Assembly (NCBI GenBank): GCA_020341795.1
Contig: CP070836.1
Span: 1,150,769-1,208,651, forward strand
Length of the DNA stretch: 57,883 nucleotides
Direction of reading: 5' to 3'
Source: Thermoplasmatales archaeon
GTDB taxonomy: Archaea > Thermoplasmatota > E2 > DHVEG-1
Part shown: positions 1-8,746 of the stretch, piece by piece
How positions within the stretch are numbered: position 1 is the first letter of the stretch
Layout: every line of letters begins with the position of its first letter
Position numbers and translations under genes: made by a program
The notes under the pieces: model-generated
Databases searched by the model: none
What the model was told of the DNA's origin: nothing
Seen by the model: the letters and a program-made list of their open reading frames with translations, nothing else

Positions 1-1
1 A

Positions 2-397
2 CGTGTTCAGCTAAAACATCTTCAAAAATGGATTGAAGAACGAAGAAGCATAGCGAAAAAATACAATAAATTACTTGCAGATGTTGAAGAAATAATTTTA
101 CCACCAAGTTTTTCAAAAGATAAAAAACCATCGTATCATTTATACGAAATAAAAGCAAAAAAACGTGATGATCTTCTAAAATTTTTAAGAGATAATAAAA
201 TAATTTGTCTTATTCATTATCCAACTCCCATACCTTATCAACCGATTTATAAGAAAATGTTTGGCTTTCAAGAAGGTATGTTTCCAAAAAGCGAGGAGTT
301 ATCTGCACAAGCAATGGATCTTCCAATTTTTCCAGGTCTAAAAGATGATCAAATCAATTATATTTCAGAAAAAATACACAAATTTTACAATAGGTGA
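2..397 (+). CDS. DegT/DnrJ/EryC1-family sugar aminotransferase, C-terminal part
   Basis: This frame is open from the window edge to a TGA stop and encodes the last 131 residues of a PLP-dependent sugar aminotransferase. The tail carries the family signature of a YHLY strand, an HYPTPIPYQP segment and a closing LPIFPGLKDDQI stretch. The PLP lysine lies upstream and is not in the window. The stop overlaps the GTG start of the next gene by 4 nt, so the two are translationally coupled. Such enzymes make amino sugars on nucleotide carriers, and the coupled Gfo/Idh dehydrogenase suggests a 3-keto then 3-amino route of the WbpB/WbpE kind. That pathway assignment is inference; the family call is solid. 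Confidence 0.85.
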   Translation, partial: RVQLKHLQKWIEERRSIAKKYNKLLADVEEIILPPSFSKDKKPSYHLYEIKAKKRDDLLKFLRDNKIICLIHYPTPIPYQPIYKKMFGFQEGMFPKSEELSAQAMDLPIFPGLKDDQINYISEKIHKFYNR

Positions 398-1338
398 TAA
401 ACATAAAAGTAGGTATAATTGGCGCAGGACGATGGGGTAAAAAACACATTGATGAATACTTAAAAATGAAGGATGTAGAATTATCCTGGGTATTTGACCA
501 ATGGGATGATAACATCAATTTTTGTAAGAATAATTTTAAAATTCCAAATCTTACAAAAAATTATCATAAAATACTTTCATCTGATGTTGAAGCAGTAAGT
601 GTTTGTACTCTTAACCATACTCATTATGATGTATGTAAAGCAGCAATTGAAGCAGGTAAACATGTTCTTGTTGAAAAACCAATTACGCTTGATTTTAAAA
701 AAGCCTACAAGCTTGTAAATTTAGCAAAGAAACACAAACGTCTTTTGGCAGTTGGTCATATATTTAGATATAATAATGCAATAAATCATATAAAAAAATT
801 AATTCAAGAAGGATTCTTTGGTAAACTTTACTACATGCGATTACAATGGACGTCACATCTTTATCCAGATAAACAACTTGATATAGTTATTGATATGATG
901 CCTCATCTTTATGATATTATGAACTATCTTTTAGGCACCTGGCCAAAAAGCATTACATGTATGGGAAAAAACTTTAGAGGTAAAAAACTAGAAGATACAG
1001 CTTTTGTAATATGTGAATTTTCAAAAAAAATAATGACACATTCAGAAATTAGTTGGACACTTCCAGAAAAAATCCGTCAAGTAGATATAGTCGGTCAAAA
1101 AGCATCTGCAAAAATACAAGCCCTACCACAGACTATAACCATATTTAAGGATAGCAATATAGGAAAAAATCTAAAAATAAAAGTAAATAACACACTTGGT
1201 GATGAACTTAGACATTTTATAGACGCTGTAAAAACAGATAGAATTGTTACAAATGATGGAATTATTGGCGCAAAGACAGTTAAGCTTATTGAGCTTACAA
1301 GAGAATCTCTTGATAAAGGGAAAACAATAAAAATATAA
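394..1338 (+). CDS. Gfo/Idh/MocA-family NAD(P)-dependent sugar oxidoreductase
   Basis: The 314-residue protein starts with a Rossmann loop (GIIGAGRWG at residues 7-15) and has the family EKP motif at 94-96, whose lysine is catalytic in the family. A C-terminal alpha/beta dimerisation domain follows. The GTG start overlaps the preceding aminotransferase stop by 4 nt. Relatives such as WbpB and WlbA oxidise C3 of UDP-HexNAcA before transamination, which matches the coupled upstream gene and the UDP-HexNAc 6-dehydrogenase at 4503. The exact substrate cannot be read from sequence. A second, divergent Gfo/Idh-DegT pair lies at 16,897-19,232. Confidence 0.85.
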   Translation: MINIKVGIIGAGRWGKKHIDEYLKMKDVELSWVFDQWDDNINFCKNNFKIPNLTKNYHKILSSDVEAVSVCTLNHTHYDVCKAAIEAGKHVLVEKPITLDFKKAYKLVNLAKKHKRLLAVGHIFRYNNAINHIKKLIQEGFFGKLYYMRLQWTSHLYPDKQLDIVIDMMPHLYDIMNYLLGTWPKSITCMGKNFRGKKLEDTAFVICEFSKKIMTHSEISWTLPEKIRQVDIVGQKASAKIQALPQTITIFKDSNIGKNLKIKVNNTLGDELRHFIDAVKTDRIVTNDGIIGAKTVKLIELTRESLDKGKTIKI

Positions 1339-1396
1339 AGGAACTATATTTTATTGAGGTTTTTAAATATAACATATAAGGAAGATTGAAATAAAT

Positions 1397-2185
1397 ATGA
1401 CAAAAATATCAGTGGTTTTAACAACAAAAAACGAGGAGAAAAATATAGGTGATCTCTTAAAAAACTTAGTTGGACAAGAAGATCCCTATGAAATAATCAT
1501 AGTTGATTCTGAAAGCACAGATAGAACACGGCAAATAGTTGAAGAATATTCAAAAAAATATAATCATATCAAACTTTTTAACCATCCAGGATCCCGTGCA
1601 GAGAGCATGAATTATGGAATAAAACAAGCAACAGGTGATGCTGTAGCTTTTATCGGTGGAGATGATATACCTGATAAACACTGGATTAGAGAATTACGAA
1701 GAGGTTTAACGAAATTTGATATTATAGTAGGATCCTTATTATCAAAGGACAAAGAAAGAGTAAAAAATATTCAAAATGTAAAAATTTTCCATAAAGGAGT
1801 AAATATTTCATATCCAGGTACTAACACAGTATATAAAAAAGAAATACTTGAGAAGCTTGATGGCTTTGATTCATGGTTTTCATCCGCTGAAGATCTTGAA
1901 ATTAATTATAGAGCTGTTGATGCAGGTTATAAAATTGGTCAACACAAAGAGGCGAAAATATACTATAGATCAAGAAACACACCTTTGGCTTTCATCAAGC
2001 AATCTTTTTGGTATGGATATGGAAGAAGGTTATTAGGTTTAAAACATAGAGGTATCCTTGAAAAACATTCAATTGTAGATATCATTAAAAATCAGGCGTC
2101 TTTCTTTGGGATAATAAGGTTATCAATAGGTTTCTTAGGATATTTTTATTGTGCAATATTAATCCGCGAATATAAACCTCAATAA
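1397..2185 (+). CDS. Family 2 glycosyltransferase
   Basis: This 262-residue protein has a GT-A fold: an N-terminal VVLTTKNEEKNI strand and loop, DSESTDRT around residues 36-43, and a GGDDIPD metal/nucleotide-binding segment near 90 in place of the classic DxD. The AEDLEINYRA segment after residue 155 is the acceptor-side acidic motif common in GT2. The C-terminal 40 residues are hydrophobic and probably contact the inner face of the membrane. It sits inside the glycan locus and probably adds one sugar to a lipid-linked glycan; donor and acceptor are unknown. Confidence 0.85.
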   Translation: MTKISVVLTTKNEEKNIGDLLKNLVGQEDPYEIIIVDSESTDRTRQIVEEYSKKYNHIKLFNHPGSRAESMNYGIKQATGDAVAFIGGDDIPDKHWIRELRRGLTKFDIIVGSLLSKDKERVKNIQNVKIFHKGVNISYPGTNTVYKKEILEKLDGFDSWFSSAEDLEINYRAVDAGYKIGQHKEAKIYYRSRNTPLAFIKQSFWYGYGRRLLGLKHRGILEKHSIVDIIKNQASFFGIIRLSIGFLGYFYCAILIREYKPQ

Positions 2186-2256
2186 TCATATTCTCCAAAC
2201 ATTAGAAATGTTATGTATTGTAACAGTTTTTTGCGTAATCATCCTAGAATCAACGT

Positions 2257-2286
2257 TAAATTAGTCTTATAAATATGACTAATTTA
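2257..2286. promoter_or_regulatory. 10-bp perfect inverted repeat around a TATA-like centre
   Basis: TAAATTAGTC (2257-2266) and GACTAATTTA (2277-2286) are perfect inverted copies separated by TTATAAATAT, which contains an archaeal TATA-like element. The element lies 65 bp upstream of the ATG at 2352, in the 166-bp gap between two glycan genes. Repressor binding to such arms would block TBP. A plain RNA hairpin is the alternative. Confidence 0.4.
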
Positions 2287-2351
2287 CTAAAGCAATTAAT
2301 TTATTATATAGATGATTAGTTTATGCAAATTCCTATCAATGGAGAAGGCAG

Positions 2352-3248
2352 ATGAAAGTATTAATTATCGGAATAGATGCACTGGAATACAATCGTGTTA
2401 TAGAGTGGGATTTAAAGCATCTAAAATTAAATGAATTTGGAAAAACACGAGTTCCTATTTCTGAGGGTTTTGGAGAGCCGGTTACTCTTGTTGTATGGCC
2501 TAGTTTTATATCTGGTTCAGAGCCAGATGTTATGGGTTTTGATGCTCCTATTATATACCGGCAACCACTTAAATTTATACTTGAAAAAATTTATTTTCCT
2601 CTAATATCAAATAATAAACCTCAAAGAGAGCATGATGTATCAATAATGGAAAAAACAACAGTTAAAAACAAAATCATTAGCAGAACAAATTATATTCTAA
2701 TGAAAGCAGGAATGGGAAGATATCCTGAGAGAAAAGATATTAAAAAACCAACCTTTTTTGACAATCCAGATTACAAATCTATTCATCATAATATTCCTGT
2801 GTATGATGCTGTTTTTACAACAGAAGATCGTGATAGTGCAAGAAACGGTGTTATACGTGCAATTAATGATAAAGAATTTAGGAAAGATTTTGAAAAAAAA
2901 TTATCAGAAGAACTTAAAATAGGATCTGAAAACGTTTTCAAACATCTTCAAAATCCTAGTTGGGACCTATACATGCAATATTTCTATGTACTTGATGGAA
3001 TACAACATGTATATTATAAAAATAAGTTAAAACTCATGGATTACTATATGAAATTTAACGAATTCGTAGGACGAGTAAAAGAAAAATTACCAAACGATAC
3101 TTTGTTATTAATTGTATCAGATCATGGGCAGGAAAATGGATTGCATACAAACTATGGTTATTATAGTAGCAATGTTATGTTAGGACTTACTAATCCCAAT
3201 ATTTTTGATTTTAAAACTATAATCGAAAATAAAATCTTAAAAAAATAA
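2352..3248 (+). CDS. Alkaline-phosphatase-superfamily (type I phosphodiesterase-like) protein
   Basis: The 298-residue protein begins VLIIGIDALEYN, the first metal-binding Asp of the type I phosphodiesterase/nucleotide pyrophosphatase fold. It has a VVWPSFISG segment near residue 55 in the position of the nucleophile Ser/Thr loop, and ends with the metal motif LLIVSDHGQENG. There is no signal peptide, so it is cytoplasmic. Homologs in glycan loci are thought to hydrolyse phosphodiesters or transfer phospho-groups. An AGAAGGC ribosome site precedes the ATG. The following glycosyltransferase starts 4 nt after the stop. The specific substrate is unknown. Confidence 0.75.
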   Translation: MKVLIIGIDALEYNRVIEWDLKHLKLNEFGKTRVPISEGFGEPVTLVVWPSFISGSEPDVMGFDAPIIYRQPLKFILEKIYFPLISNNKPQREHDVSIMEKTTVKNKIISRTNYILMKAGMGRYPERKDIKKPTFFDNPDYKSIHHNIPVYDAVFTTEDRDSARNGVIRAINDKEFRKDFEKKLSEELKIGSENVFKHLQNPSWDLYMQYFYVLDGIQHVYYKNKLKLMDYYMKFNEFVGRVKEKLPNDTLLLIVSDHGQENGLHTNYGYYSSNVMLGLTNPNIFDFKTIIENKILKK

Positions 3249-3252
3249 TTGG

Positions 3253-4431
3253 TTGAAAAAAATGAAAAACATCGGAATATTAGAGTTTCACTGTCATGTA
3301 AAATACTTATACACCTTAGCAAAAATATGCAAGACTAAGAATACAAATGTCACAATTTTTACAACTAATCATCTTTATTCAAAAGTTACTACGTATATAA
3401 AAAATATAAATGATTACGACATTGTTTTAAAAAAAGATGATGAAAGTCTAAGCAGTTTTTTTCAACATGTTGAAAAAATCTGTAATGAAAAAATTGATTT
3501 ACTTTTCATAAACACAATACAAAAAACAATGCTTGATTTCCCTCTTTTTTTCAGCTTCAAACCCAAATGTAAAATGATACTTACAATTCATACTGCTAAT
3601 GCATGGTTTTACGAAAAACCATCAGTTGATTTTAAAAAAATATTTAGAACAGTTGATACAAACTTTAGCACATTTTTTGGTCGTAAAGTAATCTTACCAA
3701 AATTTAATGGATTAAATGTAATTTATTCACCAATTAAAGATTTTATAGTTGAAAAAACTCCTTATTCAAAACCTGTTTTCACGTTTCCATTTGGTTTTTA
3801 TGATAAAGTCGTTGAAAAGACTCCAAAAAAAGATGATGAAATTATTTTTGTTGTACCAGGTCAAGTTGAAGAACATAGACGTGACTACGATGTTGTAATG
3901 GATGCTTTCGAAAGTGTTTTTAAAAAGCACGGTAATAAAATCAAACTCTACCTCCTGGGTTATCCGGTTGGAGCTTATGGCAAAAGAATTCATAGTCGTT
4001 GTGAAGAACTGAAAAAACAAGGATATAACATTATTTTTTATGATCATTTTGTGCCTGAAGATGATTATAATAAAACGATGAAAAACGTAGATTTTTTAAT
4101 TCTTCCAATAAAAATTCTATCTCGTGGAGTTGGAGTTACACCTGAGTATTATGGAATAACAAAGGGTAGTGCTGCTGTATTTGAAGCTATCCAATATGCA
4201 AGACCAATGATTGTACCTGATGAATTCAATATGCTTTCTGAGATGGAAACTTCAACTTTGAAATATAAAAATGCAACTGATATGGCTGATCAAATAAACA
4301 GGCTTGTTGAAAACCATAATAAAATAAAGATTCTACAAGATGAATCATTTCAAAATTCTGAAAAATTTAGCCTTGATAAACTCCAGGTTTATTTTGAGGA
4401 AGAAATCATAAAAAAATTTGACCAGATTTAG
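3253..4431 (+). CDS. GT-B-fold glycosyltransferase, paralog of the gene at 7530
   Basis: This protein of about 390 residues has two Rossmann-like halves. The C-terminal half carries a strand with FVVPGQVEEHRRDY, a YLLGYPVGAYGKRI segment and an FLILPIK-type strand, as in GT4-like enzymes. It starts at TTG 3253 or ATG 3262; neither has a strong ribosome site, and the 4-nt gap to the upstream gene suggests coupling. It shares long collinear segments with the gene at 7530 (NIGILEF/EIGILEI, TNVTIFTT, ICNEK.DLLFI, LLGYPVG.YGK), so the two arose by duplication. The sugar donor is unknown. Confidence 0.7.
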   Translation: MKKMKNIGILEFHCHVKYLYTLAKICKTKNTNVTIFTTNHLYSKVTTYIKNINDYDIVLKKDDESLSSFFQHVEKICNEKIDLLFINTIQKTMLDFPLFFSFKPKCKMILTIHTANAWFYEKPSVDFKKIFRTVDTNFSTFFGRKVILPKFNGLNVIYSPIKDFIVEKTPYSKPVFTFPFGFYDKVVEKTPKKDDEIIFVVPGQVEEHRRDYDVVMDAFESVFKKHGNKIKLYLLGYPVGAYGKRIHSRCEELKKQGYNIIFYDHFVPEDDYNKTMKNVDFLILPIKILSRGVGVTPEYYGITKGSAAVFEAIQYARPMIVPDEFNMLSEMETSTLKYKNATDMADQINRLVENHNKIKILQDESFQNSEKFSLDKLQVYFEEEIIKKFDQI

Positions 4432-4502
4432 TTAAGGAAAAAGAGTTAAAAGTGTTTTTTTCTTACAGGATTTAAAGCAAACATATTTGAAAGGGAGTGG
4501 AT

Positions 4503-5801
4503 ATGAAAATCAGTGTATTTGCACTCGGGAGAACAGGGCTACCTTTGTCACTTGTATGTGCTGATTGTGGTTTTAAAGTCATAGGCATAGATATTAACGA
4601 AGAACTTGTTGAACAGATAAAAAAAGGAGAAATGCCTTTTTATGAACCTGGGATGAAAGAACTTATTAAAAAACATCTTAATAAGAAATTTTTTCCAACG
4701 ACTACAATTACGAAAGATGTCTATAATTCTGATTATTTTATAATAGCGATTGGTACCAAGTTTAACAAATATCCTGAGAAGGGATCTCTTACTAATCTTT
4801 ATAAAGTAGTAGATCGGATTAGAAAAATTGGAGTTAAAGAAAAAACATTGATTTTTAGAGTCACACTTCCAATTGGAACTACTGATAAAATAAAAGAGAG
4901 AATCGAACAAGATGGTGTTGTCGAAGGAAAAGATTTTTTTATGGCCTTTGTGCCAGAACGTATTATGGAAGGTAAAGCTATAAATGAAGAAAAAAATCTT
5001 CCAAAAGTAATTGGTTGTTATTCTGATAAAAGCTTTGAAAAAGTTGAAAAATTCTTCAAAAAAATCGGTGGACAAATAGTTCGTGTAAGTACTCCAAAGA
5101 CCGCTGAATTTGTAAAACTTATTGATAATTCATGGAGAAATATGCGTTTTTCCTTTGCAAATGAAATAGCATTTTTATCTGATGTAAATGGAATAAATGC
5201 TATGGAAGTTCTTCGTGCAGCAAATACTGGTTATGAACGTAATGCAATACCTTACCCAGGACCTGTCAGCGGTTATTGTCTTGGTAAAGATCCTTATCTG
5301 CTTGAAATGGCTTTTGATAAAGTAATAGTCCGTGGATTCAACTCAGTATGGTTTTATGGACGTCGTGCTAATGATTGGCTCTGTGAAAAAATCGTATCAG
5401 AAGTAAAAGGTTCAAACGTGTTTGTTGCAGGATTGACGTTCAAACAAGATATTGATGATTTTAGAAATAGTCATTCAATGGATATAATAGAGCTTCTTCT
5501 TGCAGAAGATTTCAATGTTATGGTTCATGATCCATATCTTGATAAACACACTTATACAAGACTTCCAACACATATAGATAAAAGTGTTGAAAAAGCAAGT
5601 TTTATAAATGCAATAAAAAAAGCAGATACAATTATTCTTGCTACTCCACACAAAGAATATAGATCTCTTAAAGGAGAATTACTAATAAAAAACACAAAAA
5701 AAGGTGTAAAAATCCTTGACCTATGGAATATTTATGAAGGAAAACTTGAAAACAAAGAAAACATTGAGTATAGAGGTCTTGGAAGAGGAGATATTAGATG
5801 A
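4503..5801 (+). CDS. UDP-glucose/UDP-HexNAc 6-dehydrogenase (WecC/WbpA type)
   Basis: This NAD-dependent enzyme makes a UDP-uronic acid by two-step oxidation of C6. The N-terminal Rossmann loop is ALGRTGLPLS (residues 7-16). The central domain carries FVPERIMEGKA, resembling UDP-HexNAc rather than UDP-glucose dehydrogenases. The catalytic Cys259 sits in SGYCLGKDPY, with Lys205 in AEFVKL. I chose the ATG at 4503 because the GGGAG ribosome site lies 5 nt upstream; the in-frame GTG at 4497 overlaps that site. The stop overlaps the next ATG (ATGA). Two Gfo/Idh-DegT pairs in the locus suggest its product feeds diamino-uronic acid synthesis (inference). Confidence 0.85.
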   Translation: MKISVFALGRTGLPLSLVCADCGFKVIGIDINEELVEQIKKGEMPFYEPGMKELIKKHLNKKFFPTTTITKDVYNSDYFIIAIGTKFNKYPEKGSLTNLYKVVDRIRKIGVKEKTLIFRVTLPIGTTDKIKERIEQDGVVEGKDFFMAFVPERIMEGKAINEEKNLPKVIGCYSDKSFEKVEKFFKKIGGQIVRVSTPKTAEFVKLIDNSWRNMRFSFANEIAFLSDVNGINAMEVLRAANTGYERNAIPYPGPVSGYCLGKDPYLLEMAFDKVIVRGFNSVWFYGRRANDWLCEKIVSEVKGSNVFVAGLTFKQDIDDFRNSHSMDIIELLLAEDFNVMVHDPYLDKHTYTRLPTHIDKSVEKASFINAIKKADTIILATPHKEYRSLKGELLIKNTKKGVKILDLWNIYEGKLENKENIEYRGLGRGDIR

Positions 5802-6745
5802 AAGTACTTGTAACCGGTGCTGCAGGATTTCTAGGAAGCTTCTTGTCTGATGAACTACTTGAGCATAGTTATGAAGTTATTGGTGTTGATAATTTTTTTA
5901 GAGGGAAAAAAGAGTATCTACCTAATCATAAGAACTTTACATTCTACAAGGATGACCTAGTAAATGAAGATAAAAAAATCCATGATATAATTAAAAAAGA
6001 AAAACCTAAGATGGTTTTTCACTATGCAGCGATAAATGGTACAAAATTTTTTTATGACATACCATACCAAGTGATAAATAATAACATAAGAATGACTCAG
6101 AATTTACTTAATGCATGTAAATACTCATCTGTTAACAAAATAATTTATGCGTCAAGTTCAGAGATATACGGAGAGCCACTCAAAGTACCCACAGATGAGA
6201 CTCATCCGATTCTTCTAAATATTCACACAGATCGAGATAGCTATGCATCTTCAAAAGCGATATGTGATTTTTATGTCAAACTATTTACAAAAGAGCATGA
6301 TATTGATTATATTATACTTAGGATTTTTAACACTTATGGACCTAGAATGGATACATCTGAATATGGCCAAGTGATACCTGAGTTTATCAATAAAATGTAT
6401 AAAGATAAAGAATTCACAATTATTGGTGACGGAACTCAAACCCGTAGTTTTTGCTATGTTGATGATCACACAAGAATAGTCCGTAAGCTTGCAGAAAATG
6501 TAAAAAATGATATTGTAAACATTGGAAATACAGATGAGATAACAATAAAAAAACTTGCTGAGTCTATACATAAAATTGTAAATAAAGAATTCAAACCAAA
6601 ACTCTTGCCACCAAGAGAATATGACCATAAAAGACGTTGCCCGGATATCAGTAAACTTAAAAAATTAATTAGTGATCAACCAAAAATAACTCTTGAACAA
6701 GGAATTAAAAAAACAATTGACGCTTATAATGCTAATATAAAATAA
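5798..6745 (+). CDS. Extended-SDR nucleotide-sugar epimerase/dehydratase
   Basis: The protein has 315 residues. The NAD-binding loop GAAGFLG is at residues 7-13, and the catalytic pair Tyr149/Lys153 lies in SYASSK. SSSEIYGEP supplies the conserved Ser/Thr, and RIFNTYGPRMD is the typical sugar-nucleotide contact. The fold fits a C4-epimerase, UDP-glucuronate decarboxylase or 4,6-dehydratase; the sequence does not settle which. It overlaps the upstream dehydrogenase by 4 nt, so a UDP-uronic acid is a likely substrate. Confidence 0.8.
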   Translation: MKVLVTGAAGFLGSFLSDELLEHSYEVIGVDNFFRGKKEYLPNHKNFTFYKDDLVNEDKKIHDIIKKEKPKMVFHYAAINGTKFFYDIPYQVINNNIRMTQNLLNACKYSSVNKIIYASSSEIYGEPLKVPTDETHPILLNIHTDRDSYASSKAICDFYVKLFTKEHDIDYIILRIFNTYGPRMDTSEYGQVIPEFINKMYKDKEFTIIGDGTQTRSFCYVDDHTRIVRKLAENVKNDIVNIGNTDEITIKKLAESIHKIVNKEFKPKLLPPREYDHKRRCPDISKLKKLISDQPKITLEQGIKKTIDAYNANIK

Positions 6746-6767
6746 ATCCTAAAGATTGTAAATAAAG

Positions 6768-7394
6768 ATGATAGAAATGAATGAAAATGTTGTTGTTCAT
6801 ATTGGACTTCCTCGCGCTGGTTCTAGCTTTTTACAACATTTAGTTTTTCCTAATATGAATGATGTAAATTTAGTTAACAGGGATTTTTTATTTGGATGTT
6901 TATCAGAGGAAAAAATTAATTTAATAAGTAATGAAATAATTTCTTATAATGATAGAATAAAAAGGATTCATATAATTAAAAAATTGTATCCTGATGCTCG
7001 TATTATTTTTATTCGAAGAAAAATAGATTCTTGGATTAAATCCTTATATAGTAGTTATCTTGAAGACACTGGTAATAATTTTATTAATTTTTCAGAATTT
7101 AAATATAAATTTATTGATTGCGAACCTAGTTTTGATGAATATATTAAATTGTTAAAAACTATGTTTAAGGATGTTTTAGTTTTAGATTTTGAGGATTTAA
7201 TAAAAGATAATGTTAGTTTTATACAGGATATTTGTAATTTTATTGGATGTGAATTTCCAAAATATGAAAATAGGGTTATTAATAAACGATTAAGTAAAAA
7301 TAGTATGAAAATAATAAATTGGATTAGATGTAAGGATTGGGATGACCTGATCAAACTAAATATTACTAAAATTCTAAAACTTATAAATAAGTAA
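6768..7394 (+). CDS. PAPS-dependent sulfotransferase-like protein
   Basis: The 208-residue protein has the sulfotransferase 5'-phosphosulfate loop GLPRAGSSFL at residues 13-22 and a 3'-phosphate-binding segment IFIRRKIDSWIKSLYSSYL near 82-100. It would transfer sulfate from PAPS to a glycan hydroxyl or amine. The PAPS supply genes (sat, cysC) lie in this window at 31,945-34,688. Base composition is very AT-rich: one 60-base stretch (7081-7140) is 18% G+C, against 33% in a stretch of the dehydrogenase gene. That suggests recent acquisition. Confidence 0.7.
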   Translation: MIEMNENVVVHIGLPRAGSSFLQHLVFPNMNDVNLVNRDFLFGCLSEEKINLISNEIISYNDRIKRIHIIKKLYPDARIIFIRRKIDSWIKSLYSSYLEDTGNNFINFSEFKYKFIDCEPSFDEYIKLLKTMFKDVLVLDFEDLIKDNVSFIQDICNFIGCEFPKYENRVINKRLSKNSMKIINWIRCKDWDDLIKLNITKILKLINK

Positions 7395-7488
7395 TATTAA
7401 AAATTTATAAATCAGTTATAAAAAATAAAATAAGATATAATTAATCAACAATATATAGGAAAAAATAAAGGAGGGAAAGGAAAAAATC

Positions 7489-7496
7489 TTATAAGT
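7489..7496 (+). promoter_or_regulatory. TATA-like box ahead of the GT-B gene at 7530
   Basis: CTTATAAG lies about 34 bp upstream of the ATG, preceded by a purine-rich BRE-like run. A second TTTATAAA lies at 7404-7411. The 135-bp gap is one of the larger breaks in the + strand gene train, so transcription may restart here. The assignment rests only on motif and spacing. Confidence 0.3.
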
Positions 7497-7529
7497 GTTA
7501 TACTAATCATATGTTGGAAGGACTTTTAA

Positions 7530-8660
7530 ATGAAAGAAATTGGAATACTTGAAATATTTCATCACTGGGATTGTGTATATATTATTAGTAGAATATGCAA
7601 AACTAATAAGACCAATGTTACAATTTTTACTACATCCCATATATACTCGCAGTTAAAAATTGCTTTGGGTAAAAATATATCTGAATATAATTTCATAATT
7701 AAAAAAGAAAATGAAACTAAAAAATCGTTTCTAAAAAAAGTTAAAAAAATTTGTAATGAAAAAGTTGACTTACTTTTTATTATCACCATTCCTCATGATG
7801 TAAGACAATGGTCACAATTTTTAACATTTAAACCTAAAACAAATATTGTTTTGTTTATTCATGAGATAGAGAATTGGATTAAACCTAAGATTCTATTTGA
7901 TTTTAAGAATATACCAAAAACAATAAATAATAATTTAAAAGCAATTCTTAGAAAAATTATGCTACCAAGATTTATTGCAATTAATGTAATGTATCCTCCC
8001 ATGATGGATTACGTGAAAAATAATACAAATTATAGTAAAAAAGTATTTAACATGGGTTTTTTATGTGAAAATCCAGCTAAAAAAATTGATCCTAAAAAAA
8101 TTAGTTTCTTAATACATGGAAGAATCAAAGAAGAAAGGGGAGATTATAACTTGTTATTAGATGTTTTTGAAAAATTGTTTGAAAAACATGAAAATATTTC
8201 ATTAACATTACTTGGTTATCCAGTTGGAGATTATGGTAAAAAAATAATTGAAAAATGTAAGAAATTACGAAAAAAAGGATATAATATAAATTGGTTTGAA
8301 TCATTTATTGATTTAAAAGAATGGGAAGAATCATTTCGAAAAAGTAATATTGCAATTTGTCCGTTAAGTACAAAAATTATAACAATGGGCCAGTATATAA
8401 ATTCAGGTATTTTTTATGACGCATGTAGATATCCAACTCCTATTATAATCCCAAAAACTATGCCTATTTCTAAAAAAATAATAAGTTCAACAAAAACTTA
8501 TTCTGATATGAATGAACTTTTTTATATTTTGGATTATTATATAAAACATAAAAAAGAATTACAAGAATTTCAGAAAAAAGCTTTAGAAAACAGTACAAAA
8601 TTTTTTCTAGAAAAACTTAGAAATGAATTTTTAAATAATATAAAAGAACTTAATATTTAG
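7530..8660 (+). CDS. GT-B-fold glycosyltransferase, paralog of the gene at 3253
   Basis: This 376-residue protein is collinear with the product of 3253: EIGILEIFHHW at the N-terminus, TNVTIFTTSHIYS, KICNEKVDLLFI, and LLGYPVGDYGKKI in the C-terminal nucleotide-binding half. It differs most in the acceptor-facing N-terminal domain, as expected of duplicates that kept a donor but changed acceptor (inference). The ribosome site GGAAGGA lies 9 nt before the ATG. It has no close neighbour overlap. Confidence 0.7.
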   Translation: MKEIGILEIFHHWDCVYIISRICKTNKTNVTIFTTSHIYSQLKIALGKNISEYNFIIKKENETKKSFLKKVKKICNEKVDLLFIITIPHDVRQWSQFLTFKPKTNIVLFIHEIENWIKPKILFDFKNIPKTINNNLKAILRKIMLPRFIAINVMYPPMMDYVKNNTNYSKKVFNMGFLCENPAKKIDPKKISFLIHGRIKEERGDYNLLLDVFEKLFEKHENISLTLLGYPVGDYGKKIIEKCKKLRKKGYNINWFESFIDLKEWEESFRKSNIAICPLSTKIITMGQYINSGIFYDACRYPTPIIIPKTMPISKKIISSTKTYSDMNELFYILDYYIKHKKELQEFQKKALENSTKFFLEKLRNEFLNNIKELNI

Positions 8661-8746
8661 TTTTTTATGTTATATATCCTTTGATTATTTTCAAAAAATA
8701 AACAGGAAATAATATTAATTAATTCTCTAATTACGGTTGACCAGTA

